The notes under the pieces are model-generated. The model was not told the origin of the DNA and searched no databases. It was given only the letters and a program-made list of their open reading frames with translations. Shown one piece after another: positions 15,652-23,350 of a DNA stretch of 34,714 bases (position 1 is its first letter; every line of letters starts with the position of its first letter). The stretch spans positions 1 through 34,714 of the IMG/VR virus record IMGVR_UViG_3300010148_003052. One strand, 5' to 3'. The DNA is from a virus. Position numbers and translations under genes: made by a program.

Positions 15652-16815
15652 TTAATTTAATTGTATTTTTAATCCTGGTAATTCTTCATTAATACTACAC
15701 TGAGTACTGTGAACCCAAAGAGTATTCTTTGGACAATCCTCTGGAGTATATGCTTCACCATCTGTTAGATATATAAGAGCTGTATACAACCCCTTCTTTT
15801 TATTGTATAGATCTATAACAGGTTGGAAGCAAGTACCTCCTCTACCTTTGATCTCCCAATCCTTTTTTGGATTGAATTCTTCTACAGAATTTATTTGAGT
15901 ATCACATTGTGCAACCGTGATCTTGTGACCAGTTTTATGCATATGTACTAATTCATTCATAAATTCCTTTAATTCTTTATTAGATACTGATCCACTTGTG
16001 TCAACACCAACAAGAATATTATTTTTAAACTTTATTTTTAAACCTGGGTTTTCAGTATATCTTTTGTTATACTTACGCCTAAGCTTTTTAGTGTATGATA
16101 CACTAGAATTACCAACAAATCTTCTTAAATAACCTTTCCAATCAAACTTTGCAGGCTCAATATGTCTAAGTCTTTGAAGTAGATCTGCTAATTCACCTGG
16201 TATATTACCACGTCTTTTCTCAGTTTGTTCTGCAGTTTCTTTTAGTTGATGCTCCACTTGCTTTTGTACCAACTTTTTTTCTGCTTCTGTTAGTTCATCA
16301 AACTCATCCCAAGTCATATGATCATACTGACTGTCACCATTCATCTCTGATAATACATTATCTAAAGAAGGACACTCACCATCTTGTTTGGCCTGTTGTA
16401 ATAATTCATAGTATTTAGAAGTACCTGCTTTCTTAGGTAATTTAAGTTCTGGGAATGTATCAAGTTTTAGACCACCTTCTGGTAAATAGCTATCATCTAT
16501 ATATTGATTAATTTCTATATCTGCAGCAATATTAAATAGCTTATGATCTTGAAATTTATCTCTCATTGTCATATGACCAAAAGACACATGTAACAACTCA
16601 TGTTTTAATAATCCTATTTGATGCTTATCATTAAGATTAGAAAAAAATTCTGGGTTAATAGATAACTGAATACCTATACCATGTTTACTGACTCCTGCTG
16701 TAGGTATGTCATTACGCATTACTTTATTTAAACCAACTAAAAAGAGCCCGTAAAAGGGCTCATTTAGTATAAGTGTTTTACTTGCTCTTGCAAGTTTATC
16801 TTGAACATTTACCAT
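15652..16815 (-). CDS. VWA-like protein with putative metallopeptidase domain (DUF2201 type)
   Basis: 387 aa. N-terminal domain: LNEPFYGLFLVGLNKV, PTAGVSKHGIGIQLSINPEFF and HELLHVSFGHM, which contains the zinc-protease signature HExxH followed by xxxGH. A charged helical linker (about 125-200) leads to a C-terminal VWA domain with MIDAS residues: VGVDTSGSVSN (DxSxS), GGTCFQP (Thr) and YLTDGEAY (Asp). VWA proteins of this kind pair with MoxR ATPases, as here with the gene nine bases downstream. A perfect terminator-like hairpin lies inside the first 25 codons. Its start overlaps the upstream stop by seven bases. Confidence 0.85.
   Translation of the reverse strand: MVNVQDKLARASKTLILNEPFYGLFLVGLNKVMRNDIPTAGVSKHGIGIQLSINPEFFSNLNDKHQIGLLKHELLHVSFGHMTMRDKFQDHKLFNIAADIEINQYIDDSYLPEGGLKLDTFPELKLPKKAGTSKYYELLQQAKQDGECPSLDNVLSEMNGDSQYDHMTWDEFDELTEAEKKLVQKQVEHQLKETAEQTEKRRGNIPGELADLLQRLRHIEPAKFDWKGYLRRFVGNSSVSYTKKLRRKYNKRYTENPGLKIKFKNNILVGVDTSGSVSNKELKEFMNELVHMHKTGHKITVAQCDTQINSVEEFNPKKDWEIKGRGGTCFQPVIDLYNKKKGLYTALIYLTDGEAYTPEDCPKNTLWVHSTQCSINEELPGLKIQLN
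16739..16761 (-). terminator. Terminator-like hairpin inside the VWA gene
   Basis: Minus strand GAGCCC-TTTTAC-GGGCTC followed by TTTTT. It lies within codons about 18-25 of the VWA/metallopeptidase gene, in a part that looks conserved in the family (EPFYGLF). It could act as an attenuator or be coincidental. Confidence 0.45.
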
Positions 16816-17159
16816 TTTAATTTAATTTTAAAATTCTTTATAAAACTGTAGTGCTCTTTAAGCATGCTTAAGTCTTTATTAATTATGTGCTCTACAATTT
16901 CTTTATCTATTTCATTACACTCATTTTTAATTGTTTCAAACATTGTATTCCACTCTGTTATTTCCAATTCAAAACCAAATGTTTGTGCAACAAAATCTTC
17001 AAATCTTTTTCTTTGATAACCTCTTAAAGACTTAGCAAATAAACTAAGTTTTACTTTACCTGGTTTTATGTTCTTAATGTTTTCTATACCTACATTGTAG
17101 TCTTCTTCATTAGATGTTACTAATAAATCTCTGATTGAAAAAAATTCTTTTTTAGTCAT
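16809..17159 (-). CDS. Hypothetical helical protein (116 aa)
   Basis: 116 aa, starting MTKKEFFSIRDLLVTSNEED. Mostly helical, with a basic stretch KSLRGYQRKRFEDFVAQTF in the middle and an aromatic/basic end FIKNFKIKLKW. Overlaps both neighbours by a few bases (ATGACTAA at its start, ATGGTAA at its end), so it is part of the MoxR/VWA operon. No family recognised. Confidence 0.65.
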   Translation of the reverse strand: MTKKEFFSIRDLLVTSNEEDYNVGIENIKNIKPGKVKLSLFAKSLRGYQRKRFEDFVAQTFGFELEITEWNTMFETIKNECNEIDKEIVEHIINKDLSMLKEHYSFIKNFKIKLKW

Positions 17160-17499
17160 TAATTTTCATTGTTTTTAAGGCCCATACAGGCATTTTTTTA
17201 CTATTTAAAATATCTATCCATTCTTTTGCAGAAGGTATGTAGTTATTACAATCTTCTCTAACATGCTGCTCTGCAACATATCTTGTATACACGGTTTTAC
17301 CATCAGAATTAGTAAACTCTGTACCAAATTTTCTTTCACACTCAAATATACCTTCACTATGATGACGAAACATTCTGTGCATTTGACTACCAAGCCAAGC
17401 TTTAGTTTCATCCATCCAATTATGTATATGCATGTAATCCTCTGGTACACCACCAAACTTCCTTACAGAAGACTTGGCATGTATATTAGGATGAGCCAC
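17152..17499 (-). CDS. DUF6915 family protein (115 aa)
   Basis: 115 aa. It contains HIHNWMDETKAWLGSQMHR, FRHHSEGIFECERKFG, TRYVAEQHVREDCNNYIPS and KEWIDIL, the order of His- and Glu-rich motifs I know from the DUF6915 family found in bacteria and phages. The conserved His residues (RHHSEG, EQHV.ED) could bind metal, but no activity is established. It overlaps the downstream 116-aa gene and the upstream DUF6878 gene. Confidence 0.75.
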   Translation of the reverse strand: MAHPNIHAKSSVRKFGGVPEDYMHIHNWMDETKAWLGSQMHRMFRHHSEGIFECERKFGTEFTNSDGKTVYTRYVAEQHVREDCNNYIPSAKEWIDILNSKKMPVWALKTMKIND

Positions 17500-17884
17500 T
17501 TAATAATTCTACTAATTTATTTGACTCATCTAAATCATAAGAATGATCTTCACTTACACGTTGTGTATGATCTATTGTAGACTCACCTGTTTCTAAATCA
17601 ACTCTTAATAAACCCCAGCCTCCATCATTATTGACCCAATCCCATTCAATATTTTCTGATAATAGGTTATAAAAATATTCATCTAGAACTTGTAATATAT
17701 TATTACGGTTTGCAATGTTTAAAATTTCTTCTTTATGATCATAACATTGAAGATCATCTATACAGCCATCATCTCCACCTCCTGAGTATGAGATTTCAAA
17801 ATAGCTTACGTTCATGTCCTTAAGTTTTTGTATTGCTATTTTTTCTTCTAGAGTTAGCTCTCTGTTGTGATTTCTTCCCCACAT
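17486..17884 (-). CDS. DUF6878 family protein (132 aa)
   Basis: 132 aa. Residues 30-42 read EISYSGGGDDGCI, and the second half has WDWVNNDGGWGLLRVDLETG followed by ESTIDHTQRV, the signature parts of DUF6878 proteins. Function unknown. If the first ATG is used, it overlaps the end of the RusA gene by 65 bases; an internal ATG at residue 24 would shorten the overlap but cut a likely helix. DUF6878 and DUF6915 genes side by side next to MoxR/VWA suggest a functional link. Confidence 0.7.
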   Translation of the reverse strand: MWGRNHNRELTLEEKIAIQKLKDMNVSYFEISYSGGGDDGCIDDLQCYDHKEEILNIANRNNILQVLDEYFYNLLSENIEWDWVNNDGGWGLLRVDLETGESTIDHTQRVSEDHSYDLDESNKLVELLSGSS

Positions 17885-18248
17885 TTTTTAAAATTTTAAT
17901 TTCTACACCTGGATTTTCTTTATCATATTTATAGGTTTCAAATCTTGGAATAATATATGTCATATTATCATCCTCAATCCATCCATGTTTGACCATATCA
18001 TCTTGCACTGTCTGTGCAGGATTAATATAATCAAACTTGTGACGGGTACCTCTTATAAATTTAAATGATACTATTACAGGAAGATCATGTTTAGATAATT
18101 CTTTAACAAAAGACGCAGCATGTTGTTTATAATACTTTGCTGTATCTTTTCTATACTTCATAACTGTTTTACTAGATATAAAATATTTACCAGTCCATCT
18201 TCTTCCATTTTTACTACTAGGAACATTCCCAGGTATAAACCACTTCAT
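17820..18248 (-). CDS. rusA-like: RusA-type Holliday junction resolvase
   Basis: 142 aa. Begins MKWFIPGNVPSSKNGRRWT, the typical substrate-binding N-terminus. Catalytic acidic residues are seen in HKFDYINPAQTVQDDMVKHG and WIEDDNMTY, matching the DxD...D...DD pattern of RusA. RusA dimers cut four-way DNA junctions in late replication and recombination, before packaging. The C-terminal 25 residues are basic and overlap the next gene. Its ATG overlaps the stop of the primase gene (ATGA). Confidence 0.85.
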   Translation of the reverse strand: MKWFIPGNVPSSKNGRRWTGKYFISSKTVMKYRKDTAKYYKQHAASFVKELSKHDLPVIVSFKFIRGTRHKFDYINPAQTVQDDMVKHGWIEDDNMTYIIPRFETYKYDKENPGVEIKILKNVGKKSQQRANSRRKNSNTKT

Positions 18249-19225
18249 GATTTTAAAGTTTTAATTAATAACTCTTTTAACTCATGATGCACTTTATCAA
18301 AACCATATTCACATACAGCATCTGATAGATCTTTACTTAAAGTTAGATGAAATCCATTAATGTCATACAAACTCTTGTATTTATTAATTGCATTTACACC
18401 CGCTGCATCATTATCAAACAAAGTTATAACTTTTTTGTACTTATTCTTTAAATTTTCAATTATATATGGTTTTATTACAGTATTTTCTGAGTCAGGAGCA
18501 ATAACTTCTAAGTTATAACCAAACTGTTTGAGACACATTGCATCTTTTAATGATGAACATATAACAAGATAGGGTTGATTATAACTAAGTTGGTCAAATC
18601 CCTGCAAATAAGCCTTCACCTTTATAAATTTATACTTCTTATGGCCTGGTTGATATATTTTATATACTTCACCATCCTTATCAAAGTATCCATATAGTTT
18701 AGGATTGCTAATCTGAAGAGTTTTTACACCGTCCTCATCATCTTTAGACATATTATAATATTCCAAAGCTTTTACATTATACTCATCTAACATAGATTTA
18801 CCTACATTAAATGATAACCAAAACCTTTGATCTAATTTATTCCATGATCTTTCATGACAATAATCTACTTTATACTTTGCCTGTTGTTTAAATACAGACT
18901 GGTTATACACACCTTTATCTAAAGTAAACTTATTATAATCTTGTACAATCTTAAATACTGCTTTAGAGTAATCTAGATTAAATATTTCTTTTATTAAATC
19001 TATCTTACTACCGTAATTACCTGTAGAAAAGTCCTTGTATTTATACTGATTATTAACTTGATCAAAAAAAATCCACATACTAGGTGTTCTTTCACCTGGG
19101 TTAAATATGGATTTTATCTTTACATTCTGACCGCTAAGTCTTTCTGGTAAATCTAGATAATATTCAAATACCCATGTGCTGGGTATATCATTTTCATTCA
19201 GTTTTAAATTCTTGGTACTTATCAT
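18245..19225 (-). CDS. DnaG-like primase with TOPRIM domain, no zinc-binding Cys
   Basis: 326 aa. The N-terminal part has KSIFNPGERTPSMWIFFD and YKYKDFSTGNYGSKIDLIKE, equivalent to the CHC2 region of DnaG but lacking the Cys/His set. The TOPRIM domain is recognised by YLVICSSLKDAMCL, followed by VITLFDNDAAGVNAINKY (DxD) and LSKDLSDAVCEYG. The usual Glu of TOPRIM motif 1 (EGxxD) is Ser here; some phage primases carry S/T-K-S-xKD at that place. It likely makes RNA primers for the family B polymerase and works with the DnaB-like helicase. Confidence 0.8.
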   Translation of the reverse strand: MISTKNLKLNENDIPSTWVFEYYLDLPERLSGQNVKIKSIFNPGERTPSMWIFFDQVNNQYKYKDFSTGNYGSKIDLIKEIFNLDYSKAVFKIVQDYNKFTLDKGVYNQSVFKQQAKYKVDYCHERSWNKLDQRFWLSFNVGKSMLDEYNVKALEYYNMSKDDEDGVKTLQISNPKLYGYFDKDGEVYKIYQPGHKKYKFIKVKAYLQGFDQLSYNQPYLVICSSLKDAMCLKQFGYNLEVIAPDSENTVIKPYIIENLKNKYKKVITLFDNDAAGVNAINKYKSLYDINGFHLTLSKDLSDAVCEYGFDKVHHELKELLIKTLKS

Positions 19226-19232
19226 AATAAAT

Positions 19233-19253
19233 GAGGGGGCATTACACCCCCTC
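19233..19253 (-). terminator. GC-rich hairpin upstream of primase start
   Basis: GAGGGGG-cattaca-CCCCCTC, 7 base pairs, seven bases downstream of the SSB-like stop and eight before the primase ATG. The minus-strand tail is ATTTATTAT, a weak U tract, so it may be a partial terminator or a structure that tunes primase translation. Confidence 0.5.
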
Positions 19254-19259
19254 TATTAT

Positions 19260-19970
19260 TTATAGTTCAAAATCAGAACCTCCACCGCTTTTTGCTTCAA
19301 AGCTCATGTTAGTCTGGTTTGGATCTGTTTTTTTAACTAAAGCTCTTACATGTGTAGCTTTGTCAAATGTCATCAATCTTGATTTTGTTGTGTCAACATC
19401 AACACCTTCAACAGGTACACCATCTTTAGATATTCTAGGTAAATAAAGATCATCATTTACATAACCTTCTTTATTTTCCCATTCTCTTGAACCAATACAT
19501 GCATTGAAAAAGTCACCATTTTTAAATACATCATTGCATTTAACCATAAAATCTTCAATAGTACCAGCTTCAATAGAATCTAGAGCATCTCTCTTACCTA
19601 ATTGTTCAGATAAAAATATCATAGATTTAAGAACTTCTTGATCTCTTTCAATTTCTCTACCACTTGGAAGTGTAGTATCTTTGAAAGGATAAGGACTGTA
19701 TCTAACTCTACCTACTTGACCTTCATATCTACCTTTAGACTGATCAGCCATATCTTTGAAGAAACCTTCAAAATCTCCACCTACTGGCTGTGTCTCAACA
19801 TGTAGCATAATATTATACGCTTCAGAATCATAAGGTGTTTTATCAAATGTAACAGAATTGATTCTAATTACATGATTACCTGGACCCAATACTGGTTTTG
19901 TGCGTCCGCCTCCAGCAGACATGTCTTTTGTACTTAACATAGTTTTACTTTTTAAATTTAATTCACTCAT
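19260..19970 (-). CDS. SSB-like single-stranded DNA-binding protein
   Basis: 236 aa. After GGGRTKPVLGPGNHVIRINSV comes a beta-rich part (YNIMLHVETQPVGGDFEGF, KDMADQSKGRYEGQVGRVRYS), consistent with phage SSB/DUF669-like OB-fold proteins. The C-terminus is a Gly-rich linker ending GGGSDFEL, like the acidic hydrophobic tails by which SSBs bind partners. It sits between the Sak4-like ATPase and the primase, the normal place for a phage SSB. No catalytic motif. Confidence 0.65.
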   Translation of the reverse strand: MSELNLKSKTMLSTKDMSAGGGRTKPVLGPGNHVIRINSVTFDKTPYDSEAYNIMLHVETQPVGGDFEGFFKDMADQSKGRYEGQVGRVRYSPYPFKDTTLPSGREIERDQEVLKSMIFLSEQLGKRDALDSIEAGTIEDFMVKCNDVFKNGDFFNACIGSREWENKEGYVNDDLYLPRISKDGVPVEGVDVDTTKSRLMTFDKATHVRALVKKTDPNQTNMSFEAKSGGGSDFEL

Positions 19971-19981
19971 AATTACTTAAT

Positions 19982-20662
19982 TTAGTTTTCATATTTGATT
20001 ATACAATCTTTTACAAGTTGTAGATCATTGTTTATAAACGGGTCATCAAACATACCCATTGGAGATTTACATGTGTTTTCTCCATTATTTTGTGTATCAA
20101 AGCCATATTCCAGGCCATCTTCTGTTTTCTTTACTCTACCAAATAGTACAATAGAAAACAAACCTTCCAAAGTTAAAGCATTATCTATCATTTTACCTAC
20201 AGTTTTTGCTTTTACTTTTCTGTGTCCATTAATATCAGTTGATTCTTCTGAATGAGTTAAGAAAAATATAGTCAGATCATCTCTCATATCTTTAGGCATC
20301 TTAGCAACCTGTGCTAAGTTTGCTGCAATTTGAGTAAACTTATCATAACCTTTTTCATTAGCTCTATCAAAATATTCAAAGCTGGACATATATTGCCAGT
20401 CATCAATAACTAATGTATTGATATGCGGCATCTTATCATTTACATGCTGCATAGCCTTAATAATACCAGGTGCAGTTGAAGCAGAAGTCATATTACCTTT
20501 TGGATTTTCTTTACTAATGTTTGTGTAATTCTTCTTCCAACCCTTAAATGGTAAAGGCTTGTTAGCAATGTTAATAATAAAAGTTTCTTTAGGAAGTAAG
20601 TTCCTAATTGATGTGGACTTTCCAGTCCCTGAGTCAGCAATGACTAATACACTCTGTGCCAT
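19982..20662 (-). CDS. Sak4-like P-loop ATPase (single-strand annealing/RecA-like)
   Basis: 226 aa. Walker A DSGTGKSTSIRNL at residues 9-21, Walker B INTLVIDDWQYM near 85, followed by a DLTIFFLTHSEES segment like the RecA-fold motif 3. Short length and lack of extra domains match phage nucleotide-binding proteins of the Sak4 type, which assist single-strand annealing with the phage SSB. The SSB-like gene is directly downstream (11 bases). Confidence 0.8.
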   Translation of the reverse strand: MAQSVLVIADSGTGKSTSIRNLLPKETFIINIANKPLPFKGWKKNYTNISKENPKGNMTSASTAPGIIKAMQHVNDKMPHINTLVIDDWQYMSSFEYFDRANEKGYDKFTQIAANLAQVAKMPKDMRDDLTIFFLTHSEESTDINGHRKVKAKTVGKMIDNALTLEGLFSIVLFGRVKKTEDGLEYGFDTQNNGENTCKSPMGMFDDPFINNDLQLVKDCIIKYEN

Positions 20663-20668
20663 ATTTAA

Positions 20669-21181
20669 TTATTTTAATTTTTTACTTATACTTAATAGTG
20701 CTCTTTCAATTCCTTTTAGCACATCTAACATATTTCTTTCTGTTTCTGGATTAGGAATAGTGAAGTCATCAATAGATGCTATCTTCTTTTCTTCTCTATC
20801 AGTAACATCATTCATTACTTTTAATTCAGATACAGGAATAATATGCCTTTCAAAACCAGAACTACTTGTTATTAATTCATATTCCTCTTTCCAATGAGGA
20901 TTATTTTTTATTAAATACAAGGTTCTTTTAGGATCTTCTGTTTCATATTCAATACTTACAAACTCTGTGTAAATATCTCTACCCTTTTCTAATTCACTTG
21001 GGAAGAATGATACATGCAGATCATCTTTACCTGTTGGCCTGTAAGCCATCTTAGGTATATATAAAGCATTTATAATTCCATTCTTTTGAAAGAAATCTTC
21101 ATGCTCTTCTCTGAGTTTAGCAACTCTTTTTTTGCGTTCAGCTGGAGTCATAACATTACATTTTATTTTAGTACTTATCAT
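20669..21181 (-). CDS. Hypothetical protein in replication cluster (170 aa)
   Basis: 170 aa, starting MISTKIKCNVMTPAERKKRV; an internal ATG at residue 11 is a possible start. A beta-rich centre (DDLHVSFFPSELEKGRDIYTEF) is followed by polar segments and a C-terminal helix (ERNMLDVLKGIERALLSISKKLK) likely to form a coiled coil. Lies between the DnaB-like helicase and the Sak4-like ATPase with two- and six-base gaps. Helicase loader or accessory protein is possible by position only. Confidence 0.6.
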   Translation of the reverse strand: MISTKIKCNVMTPAERKKRVAKLREEHEDFFQKNGIINALYIPKMAYRPTGKDDLHVSFFPSELEKGRDIYTEFVSIEYETEDPKRTLYLIKNNPHWKEEYELITSSSGFERHIIPVSELKVMNDVTDREEKKIASIDDFTIPNPETERNMLDVLKGIERALLSISKKLK

Positions 21182-21183
21182 AA

Positions 21184-22134
21184 TTATCTTCTTTCTTGTT
21201 GAGGTGGTGTGTCCATTTCATGTATCTCCATCTTTTCAAAAGCAGCTTTGAAAAAACTCATACGTGTATCACCATTTCTTGCTTTTAAGAAATGTAATAC
21301 TAATGTTTTATCATCTTGTATTATATATCTATCTGGTCCATACAATCTAATTTTTTGTTTAGCAGGACGGTTAATGCCTATTAAAGTATCAGCATGCTGT
21401 AGCATTGCATCTGAGCCAAATATATCTGACTCAAGTACATAGTTACCATACTTACCATCTATTGCTCTATCAGGATTATCAATATTTCTATTTAACTGTG
21501 ATAAACAAATAAACAAACATGGATATTCACGTTTTACTTGTGTAAAAAACTCACCTAATTCAAACAACATATCTAATCTATTATTTTGATATGGTGCTCT
21601 TTTAACTAGAATACTATGATCCAGTGTAATTATTGTTCTTTCACCTTTATGTTCATTCATATAATGATCAACAGTTTCTCTCATTTGATTAACTGTCATA
21701 GGTGTAGATACAATATCTACTGGATATTTAATTCTTTCTTTAGAGTATTCATGACATTTAGTAAATGTTTCAGAGTCAAGAACACTACCAGCACTACATA
21801 ATTCTTTATATGTTTTGCCTGTAATAGAACTAAACTCTCTTAATGCTGAGGTTCTACCCACCATTTCAAATTGAAATTCTAATACTCTATATTTTTCTGC
21901 AGGATTTAATACAAAAGATTCTCTTATTATTTGATCTTTAATTAGTGTTTTACCTGATCCAGGTCTACCACCAATAACTGTAAGAGTATTCCATTCTAAA
22001 CCATCAGTCACTGCATCATTAAATTTAGGCCACGGTGTTTGTATAGATTTTTCTTTACCGCTTTGCCTATCAAGCATATATTTAAGTGCTTCATTAAAAG
22101 CTGTGTATTGACCATTCCATGGTTTATTTTTCAT
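21184..22134 (-). CDS. DnaB-like replicative helicase (C-terminal domain only)
   Basis: 316 aa. Walker A TVIGGRPGSGKTLIKDQI near residue 55, then RVLEFQFEMVGRTSALRE (motif H1a/H2 region), Walker B ERTIITLDHSILV, and LFICLSQLNRNID, the motif H3 Gln region. A later LHFLKARNGDTRMSFFKAAF matches the R-finger/strand end of DnaB. The N-terminal primase-interacting domain of cellular DnaB is absent, as in several phage helicases. Overlaps the upstream gene (ATGA). Confidence 0.85.
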   Translation of the reverse strand: MKNKPWNGQYTAFNEALKYMLDRQSGKEKSIQTPWPKFNDAVTDGLEWNTLTVIGGRPGSGKTLIKDQIIRESFVLNPAEKYRVLEFQFEMVGRTSALREFSSITGKTYKELCSAGSVLDSETFTKCHEYSKERIKYPVDIVSTPMTVNQMRETVDHYMNEHKGERTIITLDHSILVKRAPYQNNRLDMLFELGEFFTQVKREYPCLFICLSQLNRNIDNPDRAIDGKYGNYVLESDIFGSDAMLQHADTLIGINRPAKQKIRLYGPDRYIIQDDKTLVLHFLKARNGDTRMSFFKAAFEKMEIHEMDTPPQQERR

Positions 22135-22679
22135 ACTACTTTCTCTTTAAAATGATTATCATCTAATTCAACACCATCTCTTATCATCTCTACATAATCC
22201 ATCAAATCAGATGTTTTTACTTTATTTTTATCAGTTTTAACTATAAAGTATTGACTAGTCTTCATATACATATAGTTCTGTGACTCAAAATTATTTACAT
22301 ACATTTTAGTTGCATCAATAATTTCATCCCAAGTCACATCATAATTTTCAAAAAACCATCTAAAAGAATTTTCTAATGATCTAGCATTTACTCTTGCAGG
22401 TTTACCACTTGGTAGTTTCCCTGCAGGAAATATATTCCTATATTCATCTATTCTTTTAGAAAACTCCTTACCCATAAGTTGGATATTAGTTCTTTTTTTT
22501 GCTTTTACAAAATAGTTCTCAAACTTAACAATTACTTTTTTACCTTCTGATGTTATACCACCAGTAACGTTAAGATATTTAAGTTCTTTCAACTTATTTA
22601 TCTCTTCTTTATACTTAGGTAAGGGTAATGATAGGCTCTTCTTTATTCCGTAAAGCACCAAGAACTGATTTGGTGTCAT
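22131..22679 (-). CDS. Winged-helix replication-associated protein (182 aa)
   Basis: ATG at 22679 (MTPNQFLVLYGI) is preferred over the one at 22715 because it starts a winged-helix-like domain: QFLVLYGIKKSLSLPLPKY, then NKLKELKYLNV and ITSEGKKVI. The C-terminal half is helical and aromatic (SLENSFRWFFENYDVTWDEI, KMYVNNFESQNYMYMKTS). It overlaps the DnaA-like gene by 65 bases and the helicase by four. Its position between an initiator-like protein and DnaB suggests a helicase-loading or origin function, by inference. Confidence 0.65.
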   Translation of the reverse strand: MTPNQFLVLYGIKKSLSLPLPKYKEEINKLKELKYLNVTGGITSEGKKVIVKFENYFVKAKKRTNIQLMGKEFSKRIDEYRNIFPAGKLPSGKPARVNARSLENSFRWFFENYDVTWDEIIDATKMYVNNFESQNYMYMKTSQYFIVKTDKNKVKTSDLMDYVEMIRDGVELDDNHFKEKVV

Positions 22680-23148
22680 CTTCAGTTTTAGTATCTGTTG
22701 TAGCAATTCCCACATATTCTTTAATTTTATTAATTATTAAACCATATACTTGTGTCATATCCCTATCATTGATACTTAACAGATCTTCAACCTGTCTTAT
22801 ACTGTGGATTACAGTTGCGTGATTTTTACTTATATGTGTTGCAATATAACTTTTAGTAAATCCTATTCTAAAACAGATATATGAAAAGCATTGTGCCCAT
22901 AATATATAATCTCTTCTTCTTAGTTTACAACTTAGTGACTTTATATAATGAAGTTCAGGGTAACAATCATGCATTGCATTTAGCACCAATTCTTCAATTT
23001 TTTTTAGCCTTGTTGATTTACCAATACTACTTGTATCAGCTTTCTCCTCAACTACTACAACTTGTATTTTTTTGCTGTAGTTTTTCTCAACTTTATTCAC
23101 AAAATTTAATACATCTTTTGTGAATTTACAATCTTGATCTTGTGGCAT
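22615..23148 (-). CDS. DnaA domain IV-like DNA-binding protein
   Basis: 177 aa. Residues about 75-140 contain RDYILWAQCFSYICFRIGF, then TKSYIATHISKNHATVIHSI and RQVEDLL. This matches the DnaA C-terminal domain: helix, then the signature (D/N)H(T/A)TV(I/L)H..R....L. There is no AAA+ part: the first 70 residues are polar and Lys-rich. A stand-alone DnaA box-binding domain in a phage could direct origin firing or compete with host DnaA. It is the first gene of the replication block with a strong promoter 20-50 bases upstream. Confidence 0.75.
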   Translation of the reverse strand: MPQDQDCKFTKDVLNFVNKVEKNYSKKIQVVVVEEKADTSSIGKSTRLKKIEELVLNAMHDCYPELHYIKSLSCKLRRRDYILWAQCFSYICFRIGFTKSYIATHISKNHATVIHSIRQVEDLLSINDRDMTQVYGLIINKIKEYVGIATTDTKTEDDTKSVLGALRNKEEPIITLT

Positions 23149-23169
23149 TTAGTTTTATTTTATAGTTGA

Positions 23170-23200
23170 CAAATATACTATTTTTTCTTCTTTTTGTCAA
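23170..23200 (-). promoter_or_regulatory. Strong Bacteroidetes-type promoter of the replication block
   Basis: Minus strand TTGACA (23200-23195), 17-base spacer, TATATTTG (23177-23170). This fits both the sigma-70 -35 box and the Bacteroidetes -7 TAnnTTTG. The DnaA-like gene starts at 23148. The promoter overlaps the end of the small 44-aa gene. Confidence 0.75.
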
Positions 23201-23312
23201 AGTTTTCTTGTATAGATTTTACTTTATTATAGTTGCCTACCGTGTGAACTGTTATACCATTCCTCCACATTGCATACTCTTTAACAAAGTGTTTTATATA
23301 TTTTTTGTCCAT
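23178..23312 (-). CDS. Small basic protein (44 aa)
   Basis: 44 aa: starts MDKKYIKHFVKEYAMWRNGI and ends in five Lys after ENFD, with TAG at 23178. A mixed, non-repetitive sequence with aromatic and charged residues makes coding plausible. It points away from the 43-aa gene at 23351, leaving 38 bases between the two starts, which must hold any divergent promoters. No family recognised. Confidence 0.5.
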   Translation of the reverse strand: MDKKYIKHFVKEYAMWRNGITVHTVGNYNKVKSIQENFDKKKKK

Positions 23313-23338
23313 GTGATTATTATTAATTAAATTTATTA

Positions 23339-23346
23339 TATATTTG
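23339..23346 (+). promoter_or_regulatory. TAnnTTTG -7 element, possibly for a leaderless transcript
   Basis: TATATTTG ends four bases before the ATG at 23351. If used, transcription would begin at or very near the start codon. No clear -33 TTG is seen. Confidence 0.4.
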
Positions 23347-23350
23347 CATC

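Noticed and set aside
17214-17456. ORF of 80 codons overlapping the DUF6915 gene
   Set aside because: Same strand, other frame; the DUF6915 frame has clear family motifs.
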